Shown here one piece after another: positions 1-7,520 of a stretch of DNA of 64,000 nt; position 1 is the first letter of the stretch; each line of letters begins with the position of its first letter. The notes beneath the pieces were generated by a model. The model did not search any database, was not told the origin of the DNA, and was given only the letters and a program-made list of their open reading frames with translations. Both the position numbers and the translations under genes were made by a program. The stretch comes from an uncultured Bacilli bacterium (lineage in GTDB: Bacteria; Bacillota_I; Bacilli_A; RF39; UBA660): contig CAKORG010000001.1 in the NCBI GenBank assembly GCA_934101495.1, positions 28,762-92,761 of the forward strand. The letters are read 5' to 3'.

Positions 1-118
1 TACCATAAGAGTTACAACCCGCAACCCCACCATGATGTGAACAACAACCTTGTTGTGCATAAACTGGAAATGCTCCAACCAATAAAAAAAACAAACCTAC
101 TAAAATATACTTCTTCAT
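1..118 (-). CDS. Small secreted Cys/His-rich protein, N-terminal part only
   Basis: The gene runs off the left edge; 39 codons are visible. It opens with two lysines, a hydrophobic stretch and an A-x-A-like end (PVYAQ near residue 20), a clear Sec signal peptide. The mature part starts with a Cys/His-rich segment, GCCSHHGGVAGC. A good ribosome site (AGGTAGG) lies just upstream of the ATG. I have seen this CCSHHGGV-type motif in small secreted Firmicutes proteins, but the truncation prevents a functional call. It has its own promoter at 144-172. Confidence 0.6.
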   Translation of the reverse strand, partial: MKKYILVGLFFLLVGAFPVYAQQGCCSHHGGVAGCNSYG

Positions 119-143
119 AACTTCCTACCTCTTTGTTATAAAT

Positions 144-172
144 ATTTTAGCATATTTGTTTATTTTTTTCAA
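144..172 (-). promoter_or_regulatory. SigA-type promoter for the small secreted protein
   Basis: On the minus strand: -35 TTGAAA (167-172), 17-bp spacer, -10 TAAAAT (144-149) preceded by TGC (extended -10). It sits about 25 bp before the start codon of the gene at 1-118 and overlaps the end of ylxM. Confidence 0.6.
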
Positions 173-465
173 TTTAAAATATACTTAATTATATTCTTTA
201 TTTCTTTAATATCATCAATTAATAATGCCTCATTTAAGTTTTTTCTACTTTCATAAATATGTAATTTACTTTCATATTCTTCTAACTTTTTACTTGTCTT
301 ATTAATTATATTACCTACATAACTTTTAGATACTTTTTCTAAATCCGCTATTTCTTGTAAAGTAAAATTTTCTTCATAATAAAACTTATAATATTTTTTA
401 TTTGATTCATTTAATAGTGAACCATATATATTAAAAAGCTCGCCATAATATACAAAATCTTCCAT
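169..465 (-). CDS. ylxM: YlxM/p13-like putative DNA-binding protein
   Basis: 98 residues, the normal size for the YlxM (UPF0122) family, a sigma-region-4-like helix-turn-helix protein tied to the signal-recognition-particle genes. The helix-turn-helix is seen at about residues 30-55 (FTLQEIADLEKVSKSYVGN). Its start codon overlaps the ftsY stop in a TAATG junction at 463-467, so the two are translationally coupled. In many Firmicutes ylxM precedes ffh; here it follows ftsY. The partner assignment is by context and family knowledge; the target is unknown. Confidence 0.8.
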   Translation of the reverse strand: MEDFVYYGELFNIYGSLLNESNKKYYKFYYEENFTLQEIADLEKVSKSYVGNIINKTSKKLEEYESKLHIYESRKNLNEALLIDDIKEIKNIIKYILN

Positions 466-1451
466 TACATCAAATCCTTAAATAAACCATAAATATAGTT
501 TTCTATATCAAATGGAATTAAATCTGTCATTTTTTCTCCGAGTCCTACAAATTTAACAGGAATATTTACATCTTCCTTTATGGCAAGCACAATTCCGCCT
601 TTAGCAGTTCCATCAAGTTTAGTTAAAACTATACCTGTGATATCAGTAATTTCTTTAAATGCTTTAGCTTGCATAATTCCATTTTGACCGGTTGTGGCAT
701 CAATTACAAGTAATGTTTCATGAGGTGCTCCGGGAATAATCTTGCCAATAACTTTATTTATTTTTTCTAGTTCTTTCATTAAATTAACTTTATTATGAAG
801 TCTACCTGCAGTATCAATTAAAACAATATCAGCGCCATCTTCTTTTGCTTTTAAAAGGCCATCATAAATAACTCCAGCAGGATCAGTATTTTCTTTACCA
901 TAAAATAAAGAATTAGTTCTATCTGCCCAAATTTTTAATTGTTCAACAGCTCCAGCTCTAAATGTATCACCTGCTATTAACATTATCTTTTTGCCTTCAT
1001 TTTTATATTTATGGGCAAGTTTGGCAATTGTTGTGGTTTTACCTACTCCATTAACACCAACCATAAGTATAACTGTTGGTCCATCCTCAGCCATTTTTAT
1101 TTTATCAGTTATAGATTCATTATTAACATATATTATAAAAAGTTCATCAACAATAACTTCATTTAAATATTTAGTATCAGTTATATTTTCAGATTTTACT
1201 CTTTTTCTAAGTCTATCCATAAAATCCATAATGGTGTTAACACCAATATCAGCCATAATCAAAATATTTTCAAGTTCATCAAAATATTCATCATTTATTT
1301 TAGTATATTTAATACCAAGCATACTAAGTTTAGAAACAAATTCATTTCTTGATTTTTCTAAACCTTCATCATATTTTTGTACATTTTCATCTTTTATTTC
1401 TATTTTTTCTTTTTTACTAATTATATTTTTTAATTTATCAAATAAGCCCAT
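465..1451 (-). CDS. ftsY: Signal recognition particle receptor FtsY
   Basis: SRP receptor GTPase that docks ribosome-nascent-chain/SRP complexes at the membrane. The NG domain is complete: P-loop GVNGVGKTT (132-140), DTFRAGA (162-168), DTAGR (213-217), TKLDGTAKGG (277-286) and the closing GLGEKMTDL (303-311). The N-terminal acidic A domain is only about 30 residues, as in many Gram-positives, so membrane targeting probably depends on the N-terminal basic helix (MGLFDKLKNIISKK). The ribosome site is AAGGAGGG. First gene of a two-gene operon with ylxM. Confidence 0.97.
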   Translation of the reverse strand: MGLFDKLKNIISKKEKIEIKDENVQKYDEGLEKSRNEFVSKLSMLGIKYTKINDEYFDELENILIMADIGVNTIMDFMDRLRKRVKSENITDTKYLNEVIVDELFIIYVNNESITDKIKMAEDGPTVILMVGVNGVGKTTTIAKLAHKYKNEGKKIMLIAGDTFRAGAVEQLKIWADRTNSLFYGKENTDPAGVIYDGLLKAKEDGADIVLIDTAGRLHNKVNLMKELEKINKVIGKIIPGAPHETLLVIDATTGQNGIMQAKAFKEITDITGIVLTKLDGTAKGGIVLAIKEDVNIPVKFVGLGEKMTDLIPFDIENYIYGLFKDLM

Positions 1452-1471
1452 TATAATTACCCTCCTTATTA

Positions 1472-1500
1472 ATTATAGCAAAAAAACTATTCTAATGCAA
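1472..1500 (-). promoter_or_regulatory. Promoter of ftsY-ylxM
   Basis: Minus strand -35 TTGCAT (1495-1500), 17-bp spacer, -10 TATAAT (1472-1477) preceded by TGC. The promoter overlaps the terminator of the upstream HerA gene: the -35 sits in the hairpin loop. The same hexamers and spacing recur before the tRNA gene at 3318-3346. Confidence 0.55.
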
Positions 1501-1511
1501 TTTAGAATAGT
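1480..1511 (-). terminator. Intrinsic terminator of the HerA-type gene
   Basis: Inverted repeat ACTATTCTAA / TTAGAATAGT (1486-1495 and 1502-1511) with a 6-nt loop, followed on the minus strand by a run of T. It lies right after the stop codon of the gene at 1518-3245. Confidence 0.85.
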
Positions 1512-1517
1512 CTTAAA

Positions 1518-3245
1518 TTAAAACCAAATGTTTTTAACATTAACACTTGTACTTTCTGGAATTGGATTTGGAAGTTCAAAATTAACTAATGTCGGTATTT
1601 TAAAACCTACCCCGAACACAAATGCAGCTCCTGGTGATAACGATTTAATTTGCTCAATATTAGCCATTGATACATTGGTGCTCATTGTTCTTACAATCTC
1701 TAAGTCTGCTGGGTGAAATACTCTGAATACTATAAAGTTTGCACATTGACTTAAAGAAGTCGTAGAAAGTTCACTAGGTCTTTGCGTAATAAATGTAAGA
1801 AGTGTTCCATATTTTCTTCCTTCTTTAGTAATTCTATCAAATATGCTATAACCAATTACATTTATATCATTATCATTTTGCACATATCTATGCGCTTCTT
1901 CCAAAATAATATTGAATGACAAGCTACCTCTTTTTTCTAATGAAGTTGTATAATTAAATAAAAGTTTACTATATATTTTAGTTAGTACTTTAGCAAAATC
2001 GTCATCAATATCGCTTAAATCTATATTTACTAAATTATTTTTAATAAACATATCTCTTATAAATTCTTCTTTTCCAATATATTCATCAACATTAAATATG
2101 TGTTTAGTGTCACTATTTATTATACTTTGAAGTCTTGTTTTTAAAATATTCATCTCTTTATAAATTATATCATTATTAATCGTTCCTTCACTAATAAGAG
2201 AAAATTCTAGAGCACTATATAAATCTTCAAGAGAATAACACATAGCATCTACAATATCTATGCTTTCTAAATCTACATTTTCAAATTGTTGTAAAAACTT
2301 CATAACTTCGAAAATTGCATTCATTTTTCCAGAATCATCAATTAAAAGACATTGCCTAAATGTTCTGTCATAGCCTGGTTGGTGTATAGTTGAATCAAGA
2401 TTTAAATCTTCAGTATTATAATGAGTTAAAACTGCAATTACTTGGTCCCTGATAGTACTCGATGATCTTCCACTTGTTAATATATCCACCAAACATTTAG
2501 CTATGATATCGTTTTTATATCTTTTAATTTCTGGGGTATTACTTTTAAATATTTTAACTAATTTTAACGATTTTTTTAAAACTGGTAATTGATCCGGACT
2601 AGAAACTCGAAGTAATAATGCTAGATCATCAACATCTAAAAACCATGCTGGAAACTTCAGTTGAGCTTCTTTATCTTTTTTAGGTTTATTTGAAAAACTA
2701 GCAAAATTTAAACCTAAATTTTTTATATTTTTAAATGTTTCTACATATTCACCATAGGCATCAAATAAAACTATGTGAGAATTTATGGGTTTGTTTATAA
2801 AAAATAAATTTTGAAGAATTCTAGCTACTCCACAAGATTTACCAGAACCAGTGTTGCCAATTACAGCTAAGTGATTTGCAAATATATCATTTAAAGAAAC
2901 GGACACATTAAATTTTTTATATATGGCTGAGGATCCCAGTAATAGAAAGTCTTTTTGAATTTCATTTTTTCCTATGATAAGTTCAAGTTCTTCTTTATAT
3001 ATAACTCTAACTGGGGCTATACCACTAGGTTTCTTGACTATACCAGCATTAAATTTGTTATTTATTATTTCACCAACTAAAAGTATTTTGGCTTCTACTT
3101 CATCTATATATATTACTTCACCAACTATTTTTCTACTATCTTCCAGAAAAATAACGTGACATGCAATTAAACTAGATATGGCTTTTCCAGATATATTTTC
3201 AATTGTAACTTCATTGTTATTTATCCTTTTTATCTTACCAAACAT
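1518..3245 (-). CDS. HerA/DUF87-type hexameric ATPase
   Basis: FtsK/HerA-superfamily P-loop ATPase. An N-terminal beta-barrel (HAS-like) segment of about 95 residues is followed by Walker A GNTGSGKS near 130-137, Walker B IILEEAHRY in the last quarter, and a sensor/arginine-finger region ITQRPSEL. Archaeal relatives pair with NurA nuclease; bacterial ones often pair with a nuclease, SIR2 or other effector. No nuclease is adjacent, so its role stays open. An ATG three codons upstream (3254) directly abuts the AGGAA ribosome site, while the ATG at 3245 has 9-nt spacing, so I chose 3245. It ends in its own terminator. Confidence 0.8.
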   Translation of the reverse strand: MFGKIKRINNNEVTIENISGKAISSLIACHVIFLEDSRKIVGEVIYIDEVEAKILLVGEIINNKFNAGIVKKPSGIAPVRVIYKEELELIIGKNEIQKDFLLLGSSAIYKKFNVSVSLNDIFANHLAVIGNTGSGKSCGVARILQNLFFINKPINSHIVLFDAYGEYVETFKNIKNLGLNFASFSNKPKKDKEAQLKFPAWFLDVDDLALLLRVSSPDQLPVLKKSLKLVKIFKSNTPEIKRYKNDIIAKCLVDILTSGRSSSTIRDQVIAVLTHYNTEDLNLDSTIHQPGYDRTFRQCLLIDDSGKMNAIFEVMKFLQQFENVDLESIDIVDAMCYSLEDLYSALEFSLISEGTINNDIIYKEMNILKTRLQSIINSDTKHIFNVDEYIGKEEFIRDMFIKNNLVNIDLSDIDDDFAKVLTKIYSKLLFNYTTSLEKRGSLSFNIILEEAHRYVQNDNDINVIGYSIFDRITKEGRKYGTLLTFITQRPSELSTTSLSQCANFIVFRVFHPADLEIVRTMSTNVSMANIEQIKSLSPGAAFVFGVGFKIPTLVNFELPNPIPESTSVNVKNIWF

Positions 3246-3317
3246 AACAACCATTCCTATTCTTTATTTAAGTATAACATTTATTCTAAAAATTAACAAT
3301 TATTTTATGTAAATACC

Positions 3318-3346
3318 TTGCATTATGGGTAACTTTTTGATATAAT
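3318..3346 (+). promoter_or_regulatory. Promoter of tRNA-Lys
   Basis: -35 TTGCAT (3318-3323), 17-bp spacer ending in TGA, -10 TATAAT (3341-3346). It predicts a transcript start about 30 nt before the mature tRNA 5' end. Confidence 0.75.
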
Positions 3347-3384
3347 CTATTTGTTGTTTGAATTAAAACAATAAACATTGAAAT

Positions 3385-3460
3385 GGGCTGTTAGCTCAGT
3401 TGGTAGAGCAATTGACTCTTAATCAATGGGTCTAGGGTTCGAATCCCTAACAGCCCACCA
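3385..3460 (+). tRNA. tRNA-Lys (anticodon CUU)
   Basis: Full cloverleaf: acceptor GGGCTGT/ACAGCCC, D arm, anticodon stem ATTGA/TCAAT enclosing loop CTCTTAA (anticodon CTT), T arm with GGTTCGAATCC, discriminator A and an encoded CCA. It reads AAG lysine codons and stands alone between spoIVA and the HerA-type gene, with its own promoter and terminator. Confidence 0.97.
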
Positions 3461-3473
3461 TTGAAAGTCTTAT

Positions 3474-3507
3474 AAAATCTAGAAGAAATCATTCTTCTAG
3501 ATTTTTT
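3474..3507 (+). terminator. Intrinsic terminator of tRNA-Lys
   Basis: A 14-bp perfect stem AAAATCTAGAAGAA / TTCTTCTAGATTTT (3474-3487 and 3492-3505) with loop ATCA, running into a T tract. It begins 13 nt after the CCA end. Confidence 0.93.
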
Positions 3508-3524
3508 ATTATTTAACTTTTAAT

Positions 3525-3553
3525 AAAAAAAGCAATAGCTAAATTACTATTGC
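3525..3553 (-). terminator. Intrinsic terminator of spoIVA
   Basis: Stem GCAATAG / CTATTGC (3532-3538 and 3547-3553) followed on the minus strand by seven T. The spoIVA stop codon (TAG) lies in the loop region, so the terminator overlaps the gene end. Confidence 0.85.
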
Positions 3554-5017
3554 AATTAAAGTATTTGAACCTTTATTTACTATTTTAGAAACTGTGTCTT
3601 TAAGTTTATATCTTGTATTATCTGGCATCATGCTAAGTTTTGCTTGAATACCTTCTTGGACAATTGCTTCTAAACTTCTACCAAATATTTCACTTTTCCA
3701 AATACTTGATGCATCATTTTCATAATCTTTCATTAATCTATCAATTAATTCTTTAGATTGAAGTTCACTACCTATTATTGGTTCAAAAGTCGACTCGACA
3801 TCTACTTTTAACATGTGAATACTTGATGCAACAGCTTTAAGTTTTACCCCATATCTGCTTCCTTGTTTTACAAGTTCAGGTGTTTGAAGTTTTAATTCTT
3901 TTATTCCAGGATATACTATTCCATAACCAGTACTTTTGGCCATTTTTATAGCTCCTCTTAAAGAATCCATTTCTTCTTTATCTTCTTTATAATTAGCAAA
4001 TATTTTTAAAAGTCCTGCTTTAGTAGTTACCATATCTCCCATTAAAGATTTAAGTGTTTGAGTGTAAAGTTCATTTGAACTTTCTAATGTTATTGTAACA
4101 GTTCCCGTGGATGCATCTAATTCCGATATAAAGGAGTTAGATATGTATTCTGAATCACTGAAATGTTCCAATATATAGTCTACATCTTTAACTTTTTCAA
4201 CACTGATTACACTTTCTTTAATCTTTTCTAAATAATGCATTTTGATTTCATTATTACTTGGTAATACATTTACCCACTCTGGCACTTTAACCTTTATATC
4301 TAAAACTGGGAATTCATATAGTGCTGTTTTAAGTATTTCCATTATCTCTTTTTCATTCATTAATTCTGCACTTATTGGCATTACTGGCACATCATAGGTA
4401 TCACTTAAGTTTCTTGCTAGTTCTTGTGTTTCAGTATTAGTTGGGTGAATACTATTTAGAATAACTATGAAAGGTTTTCCAATAGTTTTTAATTCACTTA
4501 CAACTTTTTCTTCTGCATCGAGATAAGATTCCCTTTTGATTTCACCGAATGAACCATCTGTTGTAACAACAATCCCTATTGTTGCATGATCTTTGATAAC
4601 CTTCTCTGTTCCTATTTCGGCCGCTTCAACAAAGGGAATCGCATCCTCGAACCATGGACTTTTTACCATCCTTGGATTTCCTTCTTCATCAACAAAACCA
4701 TTAGCTTCAGGAATGACATAACCTACACAATCAACTAACTTGATGCTTGTTTCGAATTCGCCGACTTTGATTGAGGCCCCATTACTTGGGACAAATTTAG
4801 GTTCAGTTGTCATGATAGTTTTACCTTGTGCACTTTGAGGTATTTCATCTAAACATCTTTTCTTTTCATATTCATCTGTTATATTTGGTACAACTAGATT
4901 TTCTATGAATCGTTTAATGAATGTTGATTTACCTGTACGAACAGCTCCAACTACTCCTAAGTAGATTTCACCATCCCCGCGCTTTGCTATTGATGATATA
5001 ATTTTTTCTTTTTCCAT
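3539..5017 (-). CDS. spoIVA: Stage IV sporulation protein A, spore-coat basement ATPase
   Basis: SpoIVA polymerises on the forespore surface in an ATP-dependent way and anchors the coat. The N-terminal segment IYLGVVGAVRTGKSTFIK carries the Walker A; DCVGY and the nucleotide-specificity region follow, and the C-terminus VNKGSNTLIAI matches the family. Start choice: an ATG at 5035 has no ribosome site and would leave almost no leader after the sigma-E-like promoter. The ATG at 5017 follows GGTGG and gives 492 residues, the B. subtilis length, beginning MEKEK. Monocistronic, with its own promoter and terminator. Its intact state argues that sporulation is functional or recently lost. Confidence 0.96.
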   Translation of the reverse strand: MEKEKIISSIAKRGDGEIYLGVVGAVRTGKSTFIKRFIENLVVPNITDEYEKKRCLDEIPQSAQGKTIMTTEPKFVPSNGASIKVGEFETSIKLVDCVGYVIPEANGFVDEEGNPRMVKSPWFEDAIPFVEAAEIGTEKVIKDHATIGIVVTTDGSFGEIKRESYLDAEEKVVSELKTIGKPFIVILNSIHPTNTETQELARNLSDTYDVPVMPISAELMNEKEIMEILKTALYEFPVLDIKVKVPEWVNVLPSNNEIKMHYLEKIKESVISVEKVKDVDYILEHFSDSEYISNSFISELDASTGTVTITLESSNELYTQTLKSLMGDMVTTKAGLLKIFANYKEDKEEMDSLRGAIKMAKSTGYGIVYPGIKELKLQTPELVKQGSRYGVKLKAVASSIHMLKVDVESTFEPIIGSELQSKELIDRLMKDYENDASSIWKSEIFGRSLEAIVQEGIQAKLSMMPDNTRYKLKDTVSKIVNKGSNTLIAIVI

Positions 5018-5047
5018 TAATCCACCATCTTTCATTTTTCTATTCTA

Positions 5048-5076
5048 ATCGTATGATATGTGGGTAGATTTTATTC
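5048..5076 (-). promoter_or_regulatory. Sigma-E-like promoter of spoIVA
   Basis: Minus strand -35 GAATAAA (5070-5076), 14-bp spacer, -10 CATACGAT (5048-5055). This fits the known sigma-E pattern (KMATAWW-N14-CATACAHT) at all but one position. Mother-cell expression of spoIVA from sigma-E is established in Bacillus. Confidence 0.75.
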
Positions 5077-5289
5077 CTACAATTAGTTTAATGGTGGATT
5101 AATAGAAATGTTGCAATATTCTAAGATGATTTTTTGCACTACAAAAGCTTAATATATTATATATGTTAAACACAAACATCTCATAGTTCCTACACTATTA
5201 AATTGACTGTTGTTGAATACCAATTACAACCTCTATAAATTGTATATGCTCTTATAGTTTTTTGATTTGATAGCACCTCAGAGCCTATA

Positions 5290-6144
5290 CTATGCTGTGT
5301 ATCCAAGTTTGATTGATACTCCTCGCATGTTATCATAATCATTTTGAACAGCTGTGGCAAAATTAATAACTTTACCATAACCATTGTGACTTATTGTGTA
5401 TGATTTTGATTGTGCGAGTGTAACTGCTGTCATTGCATGTTGATAGCTACCATATACTGTAGCCCACTGAGATGTTGCAGTTACAATTGCTTGAATTTCA
5501 CATGTAAACCCACTTGCGGCATCTACTAGATTCATTGATATACCAAAACCATTTGAACTTAAAACCATATTTGTTCCTTGATATGAGTAATTTACTGCGT
5601 CTGTTATTCCATTTGTTGTATAAAATTGTACACCACTTTGAGTTCCAGAACTGATTGTTGCATCATCAACTCTCATTGCCATTACATCATAAGATTTTAC
5701 TCGTGGATTTATTAACCAGTTATTAGTTACATAAATAAGATAAGTATTAGTTCCAGTTTGTGAAGTATAAATTTCAATATTTTTATATGATGTTGTATGA
5801 TAAGTAGCCGCTGGGGATATGTTATTCTCTGTCTCTGCTGCCGTTATTGCTTCTTCTTTGCTGACCTCTGTTGTAATCGTTCCATTTGTTGTCTCTGTAA
5901 CCTTATAGTACTTACTTACTTTGTTGCTGTGTTCTAAATCATAACTTAAATATCTTGCTGCTTCTTCATCACTCATAAAAGATATTCGTGTATCTGAAAA
6001 TACGTTTCTAAGTCTTGCATATTCCTCATCTGTTAGATTTGCTGCTTTTACATTAGTTGAAATAATCATAACTAACAGAAATGAAATAGTCATAATAATT
6101 TTTTTCAGCTGTTCAAGTGCACCTCCTCTCTGTTCCACATTCAT
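5290..6144 (-). CDS. Secreted protein of unknown function
   Basis: An N-terminal signal peptide (KKIIMTISFLLVMIIS... ending NVKA before ANLT) leads into a mature domain of about 240 residues rich in Ser, Thr, Asn and Tyr, with no Cys-rich or enzymatic motif I recognise. It begins with an acidic segment (LTDEEYARLRNVF) that could be a propeptide. Start is uncertain: the ATG at 6144 has no ribosome site, whereas a strong AGGAGGT (6121-6127) lies inside the frame and points to an in-frame CTG at 6108, which would start the signal peptide exactly. It lies 57 bp downstream of the membrane regulator gene, same strand. Confidence 0.7.
   Translation of the reverse strand: MNVEQRGGALEQLKKIIMTISFLLVMIISTNVKAANLTDEEYARLRNVFSDTRISFMSDEEAARYLSYDLEHSNKVSKYYKVTETTNGTITTEVSKEEAITAAETENNISPAATYHTTSYKNIEIYTSQTGTNTYLIYVTNNWLINPRVKSYDVMAMRVDDATISSGTQSGVQFYTTNGITDAVNYSYQGTNMVLSSNGFGISMNLVDAASGFTCEIQAIVTATSQWATVYGSYQHAMTAVTLAQSKSYTISHNGYGKVINFATAVQNDYDNMRGVSIKLGYTA
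6121..6127 (-). promoter_or_regulatory. Strong ribosome site inside the ORF, pointing to a CTG start
   Basis: AGGAGGT on the minus strand, followed 12 nt later by an in-frame CTG (6106-6108) that begins the signal peptide. The only in-frame ATG codons lie upstream of this site (6144, without a ribosome site) or 27 nt downstream of it. Confidence 0.5.
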
Positions 6145-6201
6145 CGTATCAGATTATGTCGAAAAAGGAAATAGAAAATCGCGGGAGTTGCATTTCTCGT
6201 T

Positions 6202-7416
6202 TTAGAGAACACTCATTATTTCGTTATAAACACTGAGAATGTAGTCAATTTCTTTTTTGTTATTTTTGCATGTTTCAGTTACACAAGAATATGTTTTCGA
6301 TTGTAAAAAATATTGAACATTGTAAATTATTTTGCCTTTATCTTCCGAAACAAGAAATGTAACTGTGTTTCTATCTACTACATATCTAGTTGTATATTTC
6401 AAACCATTATCTAATCTTTCTTTTTTTATAATCCTTGAACTTGGCTTATATTCAATAATACCACCATCTTCATCTATTTTATTATATGTTTCAGTTCCCT
6501 CATCATAAGTAAAACCTAAACTTTCTAATTTATTGATACTATTATTATTTTCTACTACTTGTTTTGTACTATCCTCATTATAATCATTTTCTTTGAGCAC
6601 TAAAAAAGGATTTTGTAGTCCCAAATCCTCTATGCCTTTATTTTGTTCTTTGATGTATTCTTTATAACAAAGTTTATTGTTATTCAACTTTTGTTTTAGT
6701 ATTAATTTGCTTTCATAAGAATAATTATTGTTATCTATATCAGTTGTATAAATTTTAATATATAAATTGTTCTTGATGTTTTCAATTACATCTTTTTTTA
6801 ATAAATCTGTATAGGATTTGCTTTCCTCTATATAAATGTTGTCAAGTGAATTACTTTCAAAAATGACATGTTTGTCACCATTCAAATATGTATATAATTC
6901 TAGTTTAATACTTGTTGGTTCATAGTTTATTTTCTCTAAATTAATGTTGTTGATAGTTATTATATTTAATACTTTTGTTTTGAAGAAATAACCATCATCG
7001 AAAGTAATATTTTCACTTTCATAAGTTAAATTGTAAATTCTTATTGTATTATAATTATTAATAAAGTAAGCTAGTAATAGTATAAATGTTACTATAAAAC
7101 CTATCAAAAATATGTGATTTAAAATATAGTTTAAGATATGTCCTAGTTTTCTTTTTAAATTTTGGAGTATATCTTTGTAGTTTTTCTCGGATTTTACTAT
7201 AGAGTCTGGAGATATTTTTAACTCTTTACATAATTTCTTTATTGTTTCGAGATCTGGTACTGTTGAACCGTTTTCCCATTTAGAAATAGTTCTATCGGAT
7301 ACACCAATTAAATCGGCGAGTTCTTTTTGAGTAATATCTCTTTCCTTTCTAATATTGTAAATTGTGTTTGCAAAATCTGTGCATTTTACTTCTGTTGTCT
7401 TATTTGTCCTTTTCAT
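6202..7416 (-). CDS. Membrane-anchored Xre-family transcriptional regulator
   Basis: 404 residues. A classic Xre helix-turn-helix spans about residues 15-70 (RDITQKELADLIGVSDRTIS, then KWENGSTVPDLETI). One transmembrane helix follows at about 95-117, then an extracellular domain of nearly 290 residues with no named family. This layout, cytoplasmic DNA-binding plus an outside sensor, suggests a one-component sensor of an envelope or external signal. The secreted protein gene lies just downstream and the serine hydrolase gene is divergent, so either could be a target; that is inference. Confidence 0.8.
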   Translation of the reverse strand: MKRTNKTTEVKCTDFANTIYNIRKERDITQKELADLIGVSDRTISKWENGSTVPDLETIKKLCKELKISPDSIVKSEKNYKDILQNLKRKLGHILNYILNHIFLIGFIVTFILLLAYFINNYNTIRIYNLTYESENITFDDGYFFKTKVLNIITINNINLEKINYEPTSIKLELYTYLNGDKHVIFESNSLDNIYIEESKSYTDLLKKDVIENIKNNLYIKIYTTDIDNNNYSYESKLILKQKLNNNKLCYKEYIKEQNKGIEDLGLQNPFLVLKENDYNEDSTKQVVENNNSINKLESLGFTYDEGTETYNKIDEDGGIIEYKPSSRIIKKERLDNGLKYTTRYVVDRNTVTFLVSEDKGKIIYNVQYFLQSKTYSCVTETCKNNKKEIDYILSVYNEIMSVL

Positions 7417-7431
7417 ATTTTCACCGTTTTC

Positions 7432-7440
7432 ATTTTACCA
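7432..7440 (-). promoter_or_regulatory. Extended -10 of the Xre regulator gene
   Basis: Minus strand TGG-TAAAAT just upstream of the start codon, without a convincing -35 at 17 bp. It lies back to back with the divergent promoter at 7467-7495, leaving room for shared control. Confidence 0.4.
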
Positions 7441-7466
7441 CATATTGGAAAAGAATGCACTACAAA

Positions 7467-7495
7467 TTGACAAATTTTTTAATGTTTATTATAAT
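7467..7495 (+). promoter_or_regulatory. Strong SigA-type promoter of the serine hydrolase
   Basis: Consensus -35 TTGACA (7467-7472), 17-bp spacer, consensus -10 TATAAT (7490-7495). Confidence 0.9.
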
Positions 7496-7520
7496 ATGAT
7501 TATCTTAGGGGGATAATAAG

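Noticed and set aside
5190..5384. 64-residue open frame on the minus strand upstream of the secreted-protein end
   Set aside because: Overlaps the real gene in another frame, has no ribosome site and no protein-like composition; treated as a shadow.
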